39,983 bases of DNA from an uncultured Oscillospiraceae bacterium (lineage in GTDB: Bacteria; Bacillota; Clostridia; Oscillospirales; Oscillospiraceae): assembly GCA_934591895.1 (NCBI GenBank), contig CAKTPP010000015.1:1-39983 (forward strand), in the 5' to 3' direction. How positions within the stretch are numbered: position 1 is the first letter of the stretch; every line of letters begins with the position of its first letter. Below are positions 39,885-39,983 of this stretch, piece by piece. The notes below the pieces were generated by a model. It was not told the DNA's origin and did no database searches. It saw only the letters and a program-made list of their open reading frames with translations. Position numbers and translations under genes: made by a program.

Positions 39885-39983
39885 TCAAAATCCTGCCAGC
39901 GCCAGGAATTTTTTATCCGACTGAATACTCTGTGTCAGAAACTGACCGTCCCGGAACAGAGCATAGGTCGTGACCGGTGCGGG
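39885..39983 (-). CDS. Partial 3' end of a YoaP-like GNAT acetyltransferase
   Basis: The last 32 codons of a gene entering from beyond the window: the minus strand reads PAPVTTYALFRDGQFLTQSI and ends KKFLALAGF before TGA at 39887-39885. This matches the C-terminal YoaP domain that follows the GNAT domain in a clostridial acetyltransferase group. With only 32 residues the assignment is moderate. Confidence 0.5.
   Translation of the reverse strand, partial: PAPVTTYALFRDGQFLTQSIQSDKKFLALAGF

Noticed and set aside
1..39983. CRISPR array, insertion sequence or replication origin
   Set aside because: No regularly spaced repeat-spacer pattern, transposase with terminal inverted repeats, or DnaA-box cluster was seen.

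Overview
The window is GC-rich chromosomal DNA of a Gram-positive anaerobe. Strong Shine-Dalgarno sites, a Rex redox repressor, S-layer homology repeats, an ATP-dependent 2-hydroxyacyl-CoA dehydratase-type operon and several clostridial families (DUF4830, YbaN/DUF454, cyclophilin-like lipoprotein) point to Clostridia. An Oscillospiraceae-type gut bacterium is my best guess; this is inference from gene content, since no rRNA is present.

Layout. (1) 1-676: gene-poor tail with two minus-strand terminators and a possible integrase remnant. (2) 677-8434, minus strand: a CdaR/PucR-type regulator, ftsE, ftsX, a PcsB/EnvC-like M23 hydrolase, a C-terminal processing peptidase, greA and lysS. This reads as a division/wall-remodelling operon running into housekeeping genes; LysRS carries an extra C-terminal Trbp111-type tRNA-binding domain. 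(3) 8607-13453: an RsuA-type pseudouridine synthase, small unknown proteins, then an accessory cassette (flavodoxin, frameshifted alpha/beta hydrolase, cyclophilin-like lipoprotein) behind a 19-bp-spacer MerR-type promoter with no MerR gene in view. (4) 13663-21348: tRNA-Pro, trmB-xth-dus-ECF sigma/anti-sigma, rex with an SLH protein, mnmE. (5) 21403-23357: a MATE transporter and an Rrf2 regulator.

(6) 23433-28390: a FadR-type GntR repressor divergent from an operon of two 2-hydroxyacyl-CoA dehydratase-family subunits, their ATPase activator and a 56-residue membrane protein. The two divergent promoters each carry the same operator (TGGTAWTACCA) just downstream of the predicted start. No CoA-transferase or electron-transfer flavoprotein lies beside it, so the substrate is unknown.

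(7) 28504-39034: a metal-homeostasis region. A palindrome GTTAG-N6-CTAAC occurs four times: twice before a minus-strand operon, once before a two-domain DtxR-like regulator and once before a plus-strand operon. The minus operon begins with a decayed iron-uptake segment (a FIVAR-like surface protein with an in-frame stop, only the last residues of a FecCD permease, a FecE-type ATPase lacking Walker A) followed by an intact DtxR/MntR regulator, a heterodimeric ABC transporter and a DUF454 protein. The plus operon encodes a ZIP metal transporter, two alpha/beta hydrolases and an LCMT-type methyltransferase. I regard this shared-operator regulon as the most interesting feature, together with two candidate structured RNAs near its operators. 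(8) 39170-39983: a lipoprotein and the 3' end of a YoaP-like acetyltransferase running off the window.
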